NCBI RefSeq assembly: GCF_002778325.1
Contig: NZ_NESI01000001.1
Coordinates: 124,001 to 188,000, forward strand
DNA: 64,000 nucleotides
Reading direction: 5' to 3'
Source: Limnohabitans sp. B9-3
Lineage (GTDB): Bacteria; Pseudomonadota; Gammaproteobacteria; Burkholderiales; Burkholderiaceae_C
Under the pieces are notes generated by a model that had not been told where the DNA came from, did not search any database, and worked only from the letters and a program-made list of their open reading frames with translations. Numbering within the stretch: the first letter of the stretch is position 1; the number at the start of each line of letters is the position of its first letter. The position numbers and the translations under genes are program-made. Of this stretch, positions 52,345 to 62,614 are shown piece after piece.

Positions 52345-52423
52345 TCATAGACCTGCTTTCTCGCCCGCTATCCTGCGCTCACAGCCAAAGGGAAGCTCGA
52401 GGTCCTCTTAAAATAAGTACTTT

Positions 52424-52447
52424 GCTGCTCCTCATGTTTGGGGCAGC
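52424..52447 (+). repeat. Hairpin in the lysS leader
   Basis: GCTGCTCC and GGGGCAGC pair over eight positions (one G-U) around eight bases, 25 bases before lysS. No known riboswitch is recognised in the 128-base gap. Confidence 0.4.
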
Positions 52448-52472
52448 ACCTTACTTACTCACGCCTCTTTAG

Positions 52473-54014
52473 ATGTCTAACAACAACACCCCCGCCACAC
52501 CAGAAGCCGCTCCCGTCGACGAAAACCAACTGATGGCCGAGCGCCGCGAGAAGCTCAAGGTCATGCGCGAGCGTCAAGCTACGGGCCAAGGCGTGGCGTT
52601 TCCCAACGATTTCAAACCCGCACACCACGCCGCCACTTTGCACGAGCTGCATGGCGACAAGACTGCCGAGGTGTTGACCGAAGAAGGCCAGATTGCCAAA
52701 GTGGCGGGCCGCATGATGCTCAAGCGCGTGATGGGCAAGGCCAGCTTTGCCACGCTACAAGACAGCACGGGCCGCATTCAGATTTACGTGACACGCGATG
52801 ACGTGAGCGAAGAGCTCTACGCCGATTTCAAGCACTGGGATTTGGGCGATATCGTGGCTTGCGAAGGCAAGTTGTTCAAAACCCGCACAGGCGAGTTGTC
52901 GATTCACGCCACCAGCATCCGCATGCTGACCAAGAGCCTGCGCCCCATGCCCGACAAGTTCCACGGCGTGGCTGACCAAGAGATCAAATACCGCCAACGC
53001 TACGTCGATTTGATGACGGACGAAACCGCACGCAAGCGCTTCGTGGCGCGCAGCCGCGCGGTCAGCGGTATTCGTGACTTCATGGTGCAACACAACTTTC
53101 TCGAAGTTGAAACGCCCATGTTGCACCCCATTCCCGGAGGTGCCAACGCCAAGCCGTTCACCACGCACCACAACGCGCTGGACCAAGAAATGTTCTTGCG
53201 CATCGCGCCTGAGTTGTACTTGAAGCGCTTGATCGTGGGTGGCTTTGAGCGCGTGTTTGAAATCAACCGCAACTTCCGTAACGAAGGGATCTCGGTGCGC
53301 CACAACCCCGAGTTCACCATGATGGAGTTCTACGCCGCGTATTGGAACTACCAAGACCTGATGCACTTCACCGAAGAGCTGGTGCGCGACGCCGCCATGA
53401 AGGCCGCTGGCACCTTGTTGCTAACCTACGGCGGTAAGCCGGTGGATTTGAGCCAACCTTTCGAGCGCTTGACGATTCGTGAAGCTATTCTGAAGCACAC
53501 CGAAGCTGGCGACAACGTCGACAACACCACCTGGCTGATCAACACCTTGCAAAAACTCGGCTTCAAAGAAGAGAAAGACAAACTCTCAACACGCAGCTTG
53601 GCCAGCCTGCAAGTGATGTACTTTGAAGAGACCGTGGAAGACAAGCTGTGGCAGCCCACGTTCATCTGCGAGCACCCTGTCGAGATTTCACCCTTGGCCC
53701 GCGCCAGCGACACCAAGCCCGATGTGACCGAGCGCTTTGAGCTCTACATCACCGGCCGCGAGTTCGGCAACGGCTTCAGCGAGTTGAACGATGCCGAGAC
53801 CCAAGCCGCCCGCTTCCACGCCCAAGTAGCCGCTAAAGACAGTGGTGACGACGAAGCCATGTTCTACGACCACGACTTTGTGCGCGCCCTCGAATACGGC
53901 ATGCCCCCCACCGGCGGCTGCGGAATTGGCATTGACCGCTTGATGATGTTGCTGACTGACAGCCCCAGCATCCGCGACGTCATTTTGTTCCCTGCCCTGC
54001 GCCGCGAAGTTTGA
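52473..54014 (+). CDS. lysS: Lysyl-tRNA synthetase, class II
   Basis: A 513-residue class II synthetase. The N-terminal OB-fold (about 60-165, [11 protein letters not shown]) binds the anticodon; class II motif 2 is [20 protein letters not shown] and motif 3 is [15 protein letters not shown] near the C-terminus. It attaches lysine to its tRNA. Transcribed from its own leader after the accD terminator. Confidence 0.97.
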   Translation: MSNNNTPATPEAAPVDENQLMAERREKLKVMRERQATGQGVAFPNDFKPAHHAATLHELHGDKTAEVLTEEGQIAKVAGRMMLKRVMGKASFATLQDSTGRIQIYVTRDDVSEELYADFKHWDLGDIVACEGKLFKTRTGELSIHATSIRMLTKSLRPMPDKFHGVADQEIKYRQRYVDLMTDETARKRFVARSRAVSGIRDFMVQHNFLEVETPMLHPIPGGANAKPFTTHHNALDQEMFLRIAPELYLKRLIVGGFERVFEINRNFRNEGISVRHNPEFTMMEFYAAYWNYQDLMHFTEELVRDAAMKAAGTLLLTYGGKPVDLSQPFERLTIREAILKHTEAGDNVDNTTWLINTLQKLGFKEEKDKLSTRSLASLQVMYFEETVEDKLWQPTFICEHPVEISPLARASDTKPDVTERFELYITGREFGNGFSELNDAETQAARFHAQVAAKDSGDDEAMFYDHDFVRALEYGMPPTGGCGIGIDRLMMLLTDSPSIRDVILFPALRREV

Positions 54015-54048
54015 GCGCCGAGTTCAGACAGCTGAAAATACGAACCCC

Positions 54049-54076
54049 AAAAAGGGGCCTGCAAAGGCTCCTTTTT
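54049..54076. terminator. Bidirectional terminator between lysS and the convergent lipoprotein gene
   Basis: AAAAAGGGGCC pairs with GGCTCCTTTTT (one G-U) around TGCAAA, with A and T tracts on either side, so it can end transcription from both directions. Confidence 0.85.
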
Positions 54077-54835
54077 TCATGGCTGATTGTTGGGCAAGAG
54101 GTAATCGTTAAGCGTTGACCTCACCATCACAGGCGCGGCAAACTGTCGGGGCTGAATGAACGGCGTTTGAACCTGCACGCTATAGGCAGCGGCCAAAATA
54201 GCTGCCGGTGCATCACCATTCAGGGCAGCCGTTTGCAAGGTGCTGGCCACATCACGGGCAAGGCGGTGGACGGCTGCGTTGCCTTGGGCCACGTAGTTTT
54301 GGCTCAGGTCAATGGCAGCAGCATCGCCTGAAAAATGCAAGCTGACCGCTTGCTGGGCTTGAGCCCAAGTGAGCGCCGATGTTTTCATCTCATACACCGC
54401 CAAGGTCGTCAACGGCGTCACCACGGCTGGTGATTGCGCTGCGGTGCGCATTTGGTAGGCGGTGTAGACAGGTTGTCCTGCATCTTGGTCGATCGCGCCC
54501 ACCGGCACATTCGCCAAAATTGACAAAGCTGACAACGAGACAGAAGGGTTGTAAGTCAGGGTGTAAGCGCCGTTGACGCCTGAGACGGTGCTGGGCTCGT
54601 GGGTGTCACATGCGCCGTTGCTGTTGAGGTCTAAGCAGACCGTCGCGCCTTGGATGTAGCCGTCCATCACTTGGCCCTGCAACTGAGGCAGGCTATCAAT
54701 GCCTTGCAAGTGGTCACCGCCACCACCACCGCCGCAAGCGGTCAAGGCCAGCGCGAACGACAGGGCCAGTGACAAAGACAACACGCGTTGCCATTTGGAT
54801 TTGAATTCGACGGTTTGAGTGTTTTGCAGTTCCAT
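54077..54835 (-). CDS. Lipoprotein of unknown function with calcium-loop-like motif
   Basis: A 252-residue protein with a lipoprotein signal (VLSLSLALSFALALTAC; lipobox LTAC, lipidated Cys near 34) followed by six glycines, a flexible tether. Residues about 55-85 contain GYIQGATVCLDLNSNGACD, an Asp/Asn-rich loop similar to those in large bacterial surface proteins, then a mostly helical region. It is probably an outer-membrane lipoprotein. No function is recognised; convergent with lysS. Confidence 0.75.
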   Translation of the reverse strand: MELQNTQTVEFKSKWQRVLSLSLALSFALALTACGGGGGGDHLQGIDSLPQLQGQVMDGYIQGATVCLDLNSNGACDTHEPSTVSGVNGAYTLTYNPSVSLSALSILANVPVGAIDQDAGQPVYTAYQMRTAAQSPAVVTPLTTLAVYEMKTSALTWAQAQQAVSLHFSGDAAAIDLSQNYVAQGNAAVHRLARDVASTLQTAALNGDAPAAILAAAYSVQVQTPFIQPRQFAAPVMVRSTLNDYLLPNNQP

Positions 54836-54954
54836 TCGTTAAATTTAACGGAACCGCCAAAACTGATATTAATTGCCACTCAAATATTTAGATATTTTTG
54901 GCGATTTTGTTAAATTTCTGTAACTTCCTAGCATTTATGAAGGTTTCAAAAGGT

Positions 54955-55359
54955 TCATGCCCTTCCAAAGCTGAGAAACGCCATCCACGAAAACGACAAA
55001 ATCACCAAAACAAACACCACCGCTATCAACACGCGTTGTTTGGCTCGCAAGGCACTCACGGTCACCACCAAGGCTGCGTTTTGTTCAGCCAAGGCGGTCA
55101 AGGTCTGCGCCATGTCGGCTTGGTGGGCATGCAGTTGATCGATCTGCTGCTGGGCAACCAACACGCGATTTTTCAACTCCCCCAGGCTGGGCACATCAGA
55201 GGCGGGTTCGTTGGCTGAGGCCATGCTGGTCGCAGCGACGTCGGCAGCACCGCGTTTGCGGTCTATCAACTCACGGGCTTTTTCCAAGACCGTGGGCGCA
55301 TGTGAAATCACATCCCCCCACGGGATGACTTTGAGGGCGGCTAACCAAGGGATGGGCAT
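54955..55359 (-). CDS. Coiled-coil protein with C-terminal membrane anchor
   Basis: A 134-residue protein: an amphipathic N-terminus (MPIPWLAALKVIPWGDVI), a central coiled coil (about 60-105, LGELKNRVLVAQQQIDQLHAHQ) and one transmembrane helix near the end (RVLIAVVFVLVILSFSWMAF). It is separated by three bases from the Bug receptor gene upstream. I do not recognise a named family. Confidence 0.7.
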   Translation of the reverse strand: MPIPWLAALKVIPWGDVISHAPTVLEKARELIDRKRGAADVAATSMASANEPASDVPSLGELKNRVLVAQQQIDQLHAHQADMAQTLTALAEQNAALVVTVSALRAKQRVLIAVVFVLVILSFSWMAFLSFGRA

Positions 55360-55362
55360 GGC

Positions 55363-56328
55363 TTATTGGGGCTGAAAGCCGCTGGCTTTGATCATCTTGG
55401 CCCACACCTGCGTGTAGGCGCGCTCGCGTTGGGCGAGTTGCTGGGCGTTCGTGTAGCCCACGGTCAAACCCATTTTGGTGAGGTTTTCGTGCACATCAGG
55501 CATGGCCAGCACTTTGGACAGGGCTTGGCCGATGTGGTCGATGGTGGCTTTGGGCGTGCCTGCGGGTGCAAAGAGCCCGTAATAAGGCAGGTCATCCAAG
55601 CCGTTCAGGCCCAGTTCGTTGAACGTTGGCACATCGGGCAAAGCAGCTTGGCGCTTGGCCCCCATCACAGCCAACACACGCACTTTGCCTGCTTTGTGGT
55701 TTTCAATGAAATCGGGCACCGAGCCTACGCCCGCGCTGATTTGGTTGCCCAACATGTCAGCCATCATGGGTGCGCTGCCGCGGTAAGGGGCGGCCACCAA
55801 GTCGAGCTTGAACTTCTCGCCCACCACTTTGACCAAAAACTCAGGCGTTGAGGCAGGCGCTGGAATGCCCACCGCGCCCTTGCCCGCACCTTGGGTTTTG
55901 ACCCAGTTCACGTACTCAGTGAAGGTCTTGGCAGGCGTCGCGCCAGACACGGCGAACGAATTGACAAAGGTGGCAAAGCCCGCCACGGGCACGAAGTCGG
56001 TGGCCGAGTCGTAACCGGGGTTCTTGACCACCAAGGGCAAGATCGAGATGGTGTGGTCGTGCGAGAGGAACAGCACGGTGCCATCCGCAGGCGAAGCCTT
56101 TAGGGCTTGCGCAGCCAGTTGGCCGCCGGCGCCAGGCTTGTTCTCGACCACCACAGGCGTGCCCAACTCGTCTTTGAGTTTTTCAGCCAAGGTGCGCGCC
56201 ACCACATCGGTGCCGCCGCCGGGTGGAAAGCCCACCAACAGTTTGATGGGCTTGGCGCTTTGCGCAGCAGCCCAGCCACAGCTCAGGGCCAAGGCCAAAA
56301 CAGCGAGGTGACGACGTGAAGGAAACAT
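55363..56328 (-). CDS. Bug/TctC-family periplasmic solute-binding protein
   Basis: A 321-residue receptor. Signal peptide (MFPSRRHLAVLALALSCGWAAAQ), then KPIKLLVGFPPGGGTDVVAR and VVENKPGAGGQLAAQ, the two Bug signatures that hold the ligand carboxylate. AAGGAG eight bases before 56328 decides the start over an in-frame ATG seven codons upstream. No transporter membrane subunits are near. Ligand unknown. Confidence 0.9.
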   Translation of the reverse strand: MFPSRRHLAVLALALSCGWAAAQSAKPIKLLVGFPPGGGTDVVARTLAEKLKDELGTPVVVENKPGAGGQLAAQALKASPADGTVLFLSHDHTISILPLVVKNPGYDSATDFVPVAGFATFVNSFAVSGATPAKTFTEYVNWVKTQGAGKGAVGIPAPASTPEFLVKVVGEKFKLDLVAAPYRGSAPMMADMLGNQISAGVGSVPDFIENHKAGKVRVLAVMGAKRQAALPDVPTFNELGLNGLDDLPYYGLFAPAGTPKATIDHIGQALSKVLAMPDVHENLTKMGLTVGYTNAQQLAQRERAYTQVWAKMIKASGFQPQ

Positions 56329-56367
56329 GGCGGAACTCCTTAAAAACAAAATGATAAAAGCAGGAAA

Positions 56368-56571
56368 TCAGGCTTGGTCTGGGTTGTCTGTGGGGACAAC
56401 GCCATCGGGGTTTTGGGAGTGGTCGGGCTCCGAGTCCATGCTGGGGTTTTGACCGAACTCACCGTCGGGCGAAGTTTTGCGCGCTTCGCGTTCTTGCAGC
56501 TTTTCTTCTTTCTTCTTTTTCTTAGCCAGCTCGCGTTGACGTTTCTCGTAGTTGTAATTGGGGGTTGCCAT
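56368..56571 (-). CDS. Small highly charged protein, function unknown
   Basis: A 67-residue hydrophilic protein. The first half is a probable charged helix (YEKRQRELAKKKKKEEKLQ); the second half is acidic and Pro/Asp-rich, likely disordered. It starts two bases after the zinc-ribbon gene, so the two are cotranscribed. Small proteins with this start are familiar in Burkholderiales, but no function is known to me. Confidence 0.7.
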   Translation of the reverse strand: MATPNYNYEKRQRELAKKKKKEEKLQEREARKTSPDGEFGQNPSMDSEPDHSQNPDGVVPTDNPDQA

Positions 56572-56573
56572 AT

Positions 56574-56795
56574 TTATTTTTTCTCAACAGGTGGTTTGCA
56601 ATCAAAACAGAAAAAAGCCAGTGCGCCTGCAAAACGGCGTTGGCTGCCCAAACGGCGGGGCTTGTGAAGTCCGCATTTCATGCAAGACATGGTTTCACCG
56701 ACTTTGCCCATCCCGATGAAGGGGGAGCCGTTTTCACGGCTGGTGAAGCGCAACCCACTGTCGCTGACTTCGTTTTTTCCATTTTTCGTCGCCAT
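56574..56795 (-). CDS. Small zinc-ribbon-like protein, paralogue of 27042-27269
   Basis: A 73-residue protein with CMKC and CFDC cysteine pairs. The central block ENGSPFIGMGKVGETMSCMK is nearly the same as in the other copy. The ATG at 56795 matches the length of the paralogue; an open frame continues upstream into nagZ. Cotranscribed with the charged protein downstream. Function unknown. Confidence 0.75.
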   Translation of the reverse strand: MATKNGKNEVSDSGLRFTSRENGSPFIGMGKVGETMSCMKCGLHKPRRLGSQRRFAGALAFFCFDCKPPVEKK

Positions 56796-56830
56796 CTGAG
56801 CTTTCGTGAAGTGGCGAACTTGAGCGCGGT

Positions 56831-57928
56831 TTAAGGCAACAAGTCCAAAGCCCGCACATAGGCGGGGTGGGTCATCAGCGCGTCCCAAGCTAGCGGCGAA
56901 TTTTTCGGCAATAAGGCGCTGCGGCGTTGTTCGCTCGCGTCGCTGGCATGCCATTTATTTTTGAGTAAGCCTTCGGTCAATCCGTCGAGCATGGCATCCA
57001 CGCCATGGCCATCGCCTAGGCTTTGGTTGCACAGCAAGACCAAGTCGCAGCCCGCGTTCAGGGCGGCCATGCCGGCCTCGGCAAAGCTGACGTCACGGCC
57101 TTCGATGCGGCGCGCACCTTCCATCGACAAGTCGTCGCTGAAGATGGCACCGTTGAAATGCAGCTGAGTGCGTAAGATGTCTTGCAACCAACGCGGTGAG
57201 AAACCTGCAGGCAACGCATCGACCTTGGGGTAAATGACGTGCGCAGGCATGACGCTGGTGAGCGTGGTGCTGAGCCAGGTGTAGGGCAAGGCGCAGTCGT
57301 TCAGAATGGCTTTGAGGCTGCGCTTGTCGACAGGAATGTCCACATGCGAGTCGGCTTTGACAAAGCCGTGACCGGGGAAGTGTTTGCCGCAGTTGGCCAT
57401 GCCCGCCAGCAACAAGCCGTGCATGACGCTTTTCGACAAAGCCGTGACCACGCGCGGGTCGCGGTGGAAAGCGCGGTCGCCAATGACACCGCTCTCGCCG
57501 TGGTCAAGGTCGAGCACGGGGGTGAAGCTGAAGTCCACCCCGCACGCACGCAACTCGCTGGCGAGCACAAAGCCGCTGGCGGTGGCGGCGTCCATCGCGG
57601 CCAAGGCGCCGCTGCCGGTTTTAAATTCGCCGCCAACACCTTTTTGATCTTTCATCCACAACTCGCCCAAGGCTCGCATGGACGGAATGTGGGTGAAGCC
57701 ATCGTTGCGAAAACGCTGCACGCGCCCGCCTTCGTGGTCCACACAAATGAGCAAATCTTGGCGAACGGCCTTGATGTCGGCGCACAACTGGGTGAGTTGC
57801 TGGCGACCGGTCCAGTTGCGGCCAAACAAAATCACGCCACCCGTGAGCGGGTGCGTCAGGCGCTGACGGTCAACGTCGGTGAGCTGGGTGCCAGCGATGT
57901 CAAGAATGAGGGGGGCGTGGTGAGACAT
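56831..57928 (-). CDS. nagZ: Beta-N-acetylhexosaminidase (peptidoglycan recycling)
   Basis: A 365-residue GH3 enzyme cleaving GlcNAc from anhydromuropeptides in the cytosol. Signature GVILFGRNW near the start, the catalytic loop NCGKHFPGHGFVKADSH with the conserved His, and the nucleophile Asp in IFSDDLSMEGA. Last gene of the leftward lepA operon, three bases after acpS. Confidence 0.93.
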   Translation of the reverse strand: MSHHAPLILDIAGTQLTDVDRQRLTHPLTGGVILFGRNWTGRQQLTQLCADIKAVRQDLLICVDHEGGRVQRFRNDGFTHIPSMRALGELWMKDQKGVGGEFKTGSGALAAMDAATASGFVLASELRACGVDFSFTPVLDLDHGESGVIGDRAFHRDPRVVTALSKSVMHGLLLAGMANCGKHFPGHGFVKADSHVDIPVDKRSLKAILNDCALPYTWLSTTLTSVMPAHVIYPKVDALPAGFSPRWLQDILRTQLHFNGAIFSDDLSMEGARRIEGRDVSFAEAGMAALNAGCDLVLLCNQSLGDGHGVDAMLDGLTEGLLKNKWHASDASEQRRSALLPKNSPLAWDALMTHPAYVRALDLLP

Positions 57929-57931
57929 AAA

Positions 57932-58348
57932 TCAGGGGTGTGAATCAGCAGTTTTTTCAACCACCACGTAACTGGTGGCGTAGTCGGACTCGTCGCTCAC
58001 GCTCACATGCGCGCTGAGGCCACGGGCTTCGAACCAATCTTTGAGCACGCCATGCAACACGATGACGGGCTGGCCGCTGGGCAGCTTGTCAACCTCGCAT
58101 AAGCGCCAGGTCATGGGCATGCGCATGCCCATTCCAATGGCTTTGCTGAAGGCTTCTTTGGCAGAAAAACGGGTGGCCACATAACGCACACCCCGCTCAG
58201 GCCAGCGTTCGCAGCGGGCGCGGTAAGTGTGCATCTCGTTGTCGCTCAGCACCTTTTGCGCAAAGCGCTCGCCGTGCTTGTCCAAAGACGCACGGATGCG
58301 GCGAATGTCGCAAATGTCGGTGCCGATGCCGTAAATCATGCGCGTCAT
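57932..58348 (-). CDS. acpS: Holo-[acyl-carrier-protein] synthase
   Basis: A 138-residue 4'-phosphopantetheinyl transferase that activates ACP. Mg-binding Asp in GIGTDICDI near the start and Glu in [12 protein letters not shown]. The ATG at 58348 shares one base with the pdxJ stop; an internal ATG at 58339 (MIYGIGT) matches typical starts and is an alternative. Confidence 0.94.
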   Translation of the reverse strand: MTRMIYGIGTDICDIRRIRASLDKHGERFAQKVLSDNEMHTYRARCERWPERGVRYVATRFSAKEAFSKAIGMGMRMPMTWRLCEVDKLPSGQPVIVLHGVLKDWFEARGLSAHVSVSDESDYATSYVVVEKTADSHP

Positions 58349-59109
58349 CAAGCCTTTGGCATGCAGGCCAAGTAAGCCGACACGGTGGCGGTGTAGCCCA
58401 GCTCCAATGCATCCGCGATCAGGGCATGACCAATGGACACTTCTTGCACGCCGGGCACGGTGGTCAAGAAGGTGGCTAAGTTGTCGCGGTTCAAATCGTG
58501 ACCGGCGTTGATGCCCAAACCGACGTCCAGCGCCGCTTGCGCCGTGGCTTTGAAAGCGGCCAGCACCTCGGCTTGTATCGGTGTGCCGTAAGCTGAGGCA
58601 TAGGTTTCGGTGTACAGCTCGACGCGGTCAGCACCGACCGCTTTGGCTGCGGCCATGGCCTCGGGTACGGGGTCCATGAACAGGCTCACCCGCACGCCCA
58701 AGGATTTGGCTTCGTCAATCAGCGGCTTCAAACGCTCGGCGTCTTGCGGAAAGGTCCAGCCGTGGTCGCTGGTGAATTGGCCTTCGCTGTCGGGCACAAA
58801 GGTCACTTGCTGGGGGCGCACTTGGCGCACAAAGTCCATCAAGTTGTGAAACGGGTTGCCTTCGATGTTGAACTCGCGGTCGGGCCACGATTTGAGCAAC
58901 TCGGCCAAATCCGTCACGTCTTCGCTGCGCATGTGGCGCGCGTCAGGCCGAGGGTGCACGGTGACGCCCGCAGCGCCGGCTTCTAAACACAGCGTGGCCG
59001 CACGGGTGACGCTCGGAATGCCCAAATGGCGCGTGTTACGCACCAAGGCCACTTTGTTGAGGTTGACCGACAAGGCGGTCTTGGTGTGAGCGTTAGGCAT
59101 GGGGTCCAT
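58348..59109 (-). CDS. pdxJ: Pyridoxine 5'-phosphate synthase
   Basis: A 253-residue TIM-barrel enzyme condensing 1-deoxyxylulose 5-phosphate with aminoacetone phosphate for vitamin B6. [15 protein letters not shown] and [11 protein letters not shown] are family signatures. The ATG at 59109 is coupled to recO by one base; an ATG at 59100 is possible. The order recO-pdxJ-acpS is typical of this phylum. Confidence 0.95.
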   Translation of the reverse strand: MDPMPNAHTKTALSVNLNKVALVRNTRHLGIPSVTRAATLCLEAGAAGVTVHPRPDARHMRSEDVTDLAELLKSWPDREFNIEGNPFHNLMDFVRQVRPQQVTFVPDSEGQFTSDHGWTFPQDAERLKPLIDEAKSLGVRVSLFMDPVPEAMAAAKAVGADRVELYTETYASAYGTPIQAEVLAAFKATAQAALDVGLGINAGHDLNRDNLATFLTTVPGVQEVSIGHALIADALELGYTATVSAYLACMPKA

Positions 59110-59927
59110 CAAAGGGATTGCAGGTCAATCATCATCTGCCGCGTGCGCAGCGTGGTGACCCCGCAATGGTAGTGCAGCAAGCCGCGCAACTGCCCTTGCA
59201 AAGCGTTGCGTTGGTCGCTCGGTAACTCGGCGCACAAACGCAGCGTGGCCGTAAAAGCCGAGTCGGCATTCAAGCTGTCGTGCAGCTGCAGCCACACGCT
59301 GCCCATCAAGCCAGTGCGGTCTTGGGCGTTGTGGGCGCGCAGGCCGCCTTCGGGCACCAGCACATACAAAACGTCGGGCTGCAAAGGCGTGAGCGTGAGG
59401 GTTTGGGCGTTGAGCTCGGGCAGAAAACCAATGTCGCGCAGCAGCAGCAACTCAAACGTGCGCAGCGCGGGGTTGATGGTGCCGTCGTGCCCCGAGGCCA
59501 GCACTTGCACCACTTGGCGATACAGGTCAAACACGGTGGCATGTGGGTCGTCACGCGCCAGCAAGCGCAACAACAACTCATTCAAGTAATACCCAGACAA
59601 CAAGCCCTCGCCCATGGGCATGATGTGGCCGCCCACCCATTCGGCGTTTTTGAGCGTGCGCACCTCGGCATCACCTGTGTAGGTGATGGACAGCGGCTGC
59701 AAGGGCAGCAGCACCGGCCGAAAGTTGGAGCTGGGTTTTTTAGCGCCTTTGGCCACCAAGGTCACCCGACCGTAATGGCGGGTGAAGGTTTCCAAGATCA
59801 GACTGGACTCGCTCCAGTCGTAGTGGTGCACCACGAACGCAGGTTCGTCCTGAATGCGGGTCACACCCCGCGAGGTAAAGCTGCGAGTCGGGTTACTCGT
59901 AGCCAAAGCTACGCACCCGTGCGGCAT
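59109..59927 (-). CDS. recO: DNA repair protein RecO
   Basis: A 272-residue recombination mediator that loads RecA with RecF/RecR. The N-terminal OB-fold is [19 protein letters not shown] and [13 protein letters not shown]; a helical domain follows. The start overlaps the era end by 35 bases, so an internal start closer to the OB-fold is possible, but no better ribosome site is seen. Confidence 0.9.
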   Translation of the reverse strand: MPHGCVALATSNPTRSFTSRGVTRIQDEPAFVVHHYDWSESSLILETFTRHYGRVTLVAKGAKKPSSNFRPVLLPLQPLSITYTGDAEVRTLKNAEWVGGHIMPMGEGLLSGYYLNELLLRLLARDDPHATVFDLYRQVVQVLASGHDGTINPALRTFELLLLRDIGFLPELNAQTLTLTPLQPDVLYVLVPEGGLRAHNAQDRTGLMGSVWLQLHDSLNADSAFTATLRLCAELPSDQRNALQGQLRGLLHYHCGVTTLRTRQMMIDLQSL

Positions 59928-60903
59928 CGTCGGCCCAGCCGGAGCGCACTTTGACCCACAGCTCTAAGAACACCTTGGCGTCGTAGAGCTTTTCGAGTTC
60001 GGTGCGGGCTTCCATGCCCATGCGCTTCAAGCGCTCGCCTTTGTCGCCAATGACCATGGCCTTGTGGCCATCACGCTCCACCACGATGGTGGCGGCAATG
60101 CGCACCATGCGTTTGACGCCTTTGGACTTGCCCTTTTCTTCTTCGAACTTGTCAATGATGACGGTCGAGGTGTAGGGCAATTCGTCGCCGGTCAAGCGGA
60201 ACAGTTTTTCACGCACCATTTCGGCGGCCATGAACTTTTCGCTGCGGTCGGTCAACTCATCGGCGGCGTACATCCAACCTTGCTCAGGCAGGTATTTTTC
60301 GCAAATGCCCAAGAGGCGCTGCACGTCTTTGTCGTTCTTGGCCGACATAGGCACGATCTCGACAAAGGGGTGACGGTCTTGCATGGCTTGCAACCACAGC
60401 ATGATGTCGTCACGGTTTTTCATCGAGTCGAGTTTGTTGGCGAGCAAGATGGTGGGAATGCCCTTGGCCAGCAACGACAGCACTTTTTCATCGGCCGAGG
60501 TGAAGCTGCCCGCTTCCACCACCAACAACACCAAGTCCACATCGCCCACCGCGCCTTGCACGGTTTTGTTGAGCGATTTGTTCAGCGCGTTGCCATGGAT
60601 GGTTTGAAAACCGGGGGTGTCGACAAACACAAACTGCGCCGAGCCTTGTGTGTGCATGCCGGTGATGCGGTGGCGTGTGGTTTGCGCTTTGCGCGAGGTG
60701 ATGCTGATTTTTTGGCCGACCAAGGCATTGAGCAAGGTGGACTTGCCCACGTTGGGCTTGCCCACGATGGCAATCAAGCCACAGCGTTGGTCGGCTGGCG
60801 GCACAGCGACGCCGCTGGCGACCACGCGGGCGCCTTTGCTGGCGGCCAACATGGCATCGATGTCTTGCAGACTTTGTTCGGGGTTGGAAGGTGTGGCCGT
60901 CAT
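59893..60903 (-). CDS. era: GTPase Era
   Basis: A 336-residue ribosome-assembly GTPase. About 40 extra N-terminal residues precede G1 [10 protein letters not shown]3 DTPG and G4 NKLD; the C-terminal KH domain contains [17 protein letters not shown] and [11 protein letters not shown] overlap with rnc sets the start at 60903, dismissing a longer frame through rnc. Confidence 0.95.
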   Translation of the reverse strand: MTATPSNPEQSLQDIDAMLAASKGARVVASGVAVPPADQRCGLIAIVGKPNVGKSTLLNALVGQKISITSRKAQTTRHRITGMHTQGSAQFVFVDTPGFQTIHGNALNKSLNKTVQGAVGDVDLVLLVVEAGSFTSADEKVLSLLAKGIPTILLANKLDSMKNRDDIMLWLQAMQDRHPFVEIVPMSAKNDKDVQRLLGICEKYLPEQGWMYAADELTDRSEKFMAAEMVREKLFRLTGDELPYTSTVIIDKFEEEKGKSKGVKRMVRIAATIVVERDGHKAMVIGDKGERLKRMGMEARTELEKLYDAKVFLELWVKVRSGWADDAARVRSFGYE

Positions 60904-61622
60904 TTGAGCTCTTTGATAACTTGAAGCATGGCTGCTGCGGCGGCCTGCTCTCCTGCGCGGCGTGAGCCGCCAATGCCACGCTCGCAGCGGGCTAATTCGG
61001 TAATTTCGCACTCGACATCAAAGGTCTGGCGATGCGCCGCACCCAGGGTGCCCACGACGCGGTAAATAGGCAACTTGAACTTGCGTGCTTGCAGCCATTC
61101 TTGCAAGTCGGTTTTGGCATCTTTGCCCACCGCTTGCATCTCGGGGTTGATTTCAACAGCAGAAAAAATGCGGCGTACCAAAGCATCAGCGGCGTCGTAA
61201 CCCGCATCAAGGTAGACCGCACCCAACACAGCTTCGAGGGCGTCGGCCAAGATGGAGGGACGCTTTTGGCCGCCGGAGTTCATTTCGCCTTCGCCCAAAC
61301 GCAAGATGCCCGACAAGCCCAGCTCCACGGCCAGGTGGTGCAGCGTGTCTTGCTTGACCAAGTTGGCGCGCACGCGCGACAAATCGCCCTCGGGCAAGGT
61401 GTTCAAGCGCTGGTAGAGCAAATTGGCAATGGCCAAGTTGAGCACCGAGTCGCCCAAAAACTCCAAGCGCTCGTTGTGGTCGGAACTGAAGCTGCGGTGT
61501 GTCAGCGCTTGCGCCAGCAGGGCTGGATTTTGAAACGTGTAGTCCAAGCGCGCTTGGAGCGTCTCAAGAATTTGTTGTTGAGACGGGGTGGATCGAGTGG
61601 CTGTGCGTGCGCGTGTGGTCAT
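60900..61622 (-). CDS. rnc: Ribonuclease III
   Basis: A 240-residue double-strand RNA endonuclease. The RNase III signature [13 protein letters not shown] near 50 and the C-terminal dsRNA-binding domain (about 165-238, [15 protein letters not shown]) are intact. The start overlaps lepB by four bases. Confidence 0.96.
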   Translation of the reverse strand: MTTRARTATRSTPSQQQILETLQARLDYTFQNPALLAQALTHRSFSSDHNERLEFLGDSVLNLAIANLLYQRLNTLPEGDLSRVRANLVKQDTLHHLAVELGLSGILRLGEGEMNSGGQKRPSILADALEAVLGAVYLDAGYDAADALVRRIFSAVEINPEMQAVGKDAKTDLQEWLQARKFKLPIYRVVGTLGAAHRQTFDVECEITELARCERGIGGSRRAGEQAAAAAMLQVIKELK

Positions 61623-62614
61623 TGAAAGGCGCCGATGCGCTTGAGACTGCCAAAGTTCATCCAAACAAAGAAGGCTTTGCCCACAATGTTTTTCTCTGGC
61701 ACAAAGCCCCAGTAGCGCGAGTCGAGTGAGTTGTCGCGGTTGTCGCCCATCATGAAGTAGTGGCCCGCAGGTACTTTGCAGGTCACGCCTTCGACGGTGT
61801 AGTGGCAGTTTTCTTTGAACGCAAAGTCATCTGCACCCGGCACGAAGGCTGGGCGGTCGATGTCGTTCAAAAAGCGGTGCGTGCGCACGCCTGTCATCTC
61901 AGAGGCTTGGCTGCCCAAAGGCAAGTTCTCTTCAAACTGCTTGATGTAGCGCATGCTGTCTTCTTCAAAGAAGTCAGGTAAGGCCTTTTGAGGCACGGGC
62001 TGGCCGTTGATGGTGAGTTGTTTGTTCAGGTAGGCCACTTGGTCGCCGGGCACGCCCACCACACGTTTGATGTAGTCGAGGCTGGGCTTGGGTGGGTAAC
62101 GAAACACCATCACGTCGCCACGTTGCACAGGGTTGCCGTCGGTGACCTTGAGGTTGAGCACGGGCAAGCGCACGCCGTAATGAAACTTGTTGACCAAAAT
62201 CAGGTCGCCCACCCACAGCGTGGGGATCATCGAACCCGAAGGAATTTTGAAGGGCTCAAACAAAAATGAGCGCAACACAAACACCACGGCGATGACGGGG
62301 AACAGGCCCGCCGTCCAGTCCAACCACCACGGCTGCATGATGAGGCGCTCTTTGGCCTCGGTCACGTTGACATCAGTTTGAGCAATGCCCAGTTTTGTCA
62401 GCTCTTGACGGCGCTTGTCGGCTTCTGCCTCCAGAAGCGCGGCAGCTGCTTCGCGTTGGGGCAAGAAATAGAAACGCTCGGCCAACCAGTAAATACCGGT
62501 GACGAACGTGGCCATGAACATGAGCAGCGCGAAGTTGCCCTCGATCATGCCCACATACCAAAACCCGGCGTAGCCCACAAAGGCGGCCAGAACAAATGCG
62601 GTCAACGTAGCCAT
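61619..62614 (-). CDS. lepB: Signal peptidase I
   Basis: A 331-residue membrane protease cleaving Sec signal peptides. Two N-terminal hydrophobic helices (about 2-24 and 28-48) plus a third near 100 precede the catalytic Ser in PSGSMIPTL and Lys in YIKRVVGVPGD; GDNRDNSLDSRYWG is the box E motif. The ATG at 62614 shares one base with the lepA stop. Confidence 0.96.
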   Translation of the reverse strand: MATLTAFVLAAFVGYAGFWYVGMIEGNFALLMFMATFVTGIYWLAERFYFLPQREAAAALLEAEADKRRQELTKLGIAQTDVNVTEAKERLIMQPWWLDWTAGLFPVIAVVFVLRSFLFEPFKIPSGSMIPTLWVGDLILVNKFHYGVRLPVLNLKVTDGNPVQRGDVMVFRYPPKPSLDYIKRVVGVPGDQVAYLNKQLTINGQPVPQKALPDFFEEDSMRYIKQFEENLPLGSQASEMTGVRTHRFLNDIDRPAFVPGADDFAFKENCHYTVEGVTCKVPAGHYFMMGDNRDNSLDSRYWGFVPEKNIVGKAFFVWMNFGSLKRIGAFQ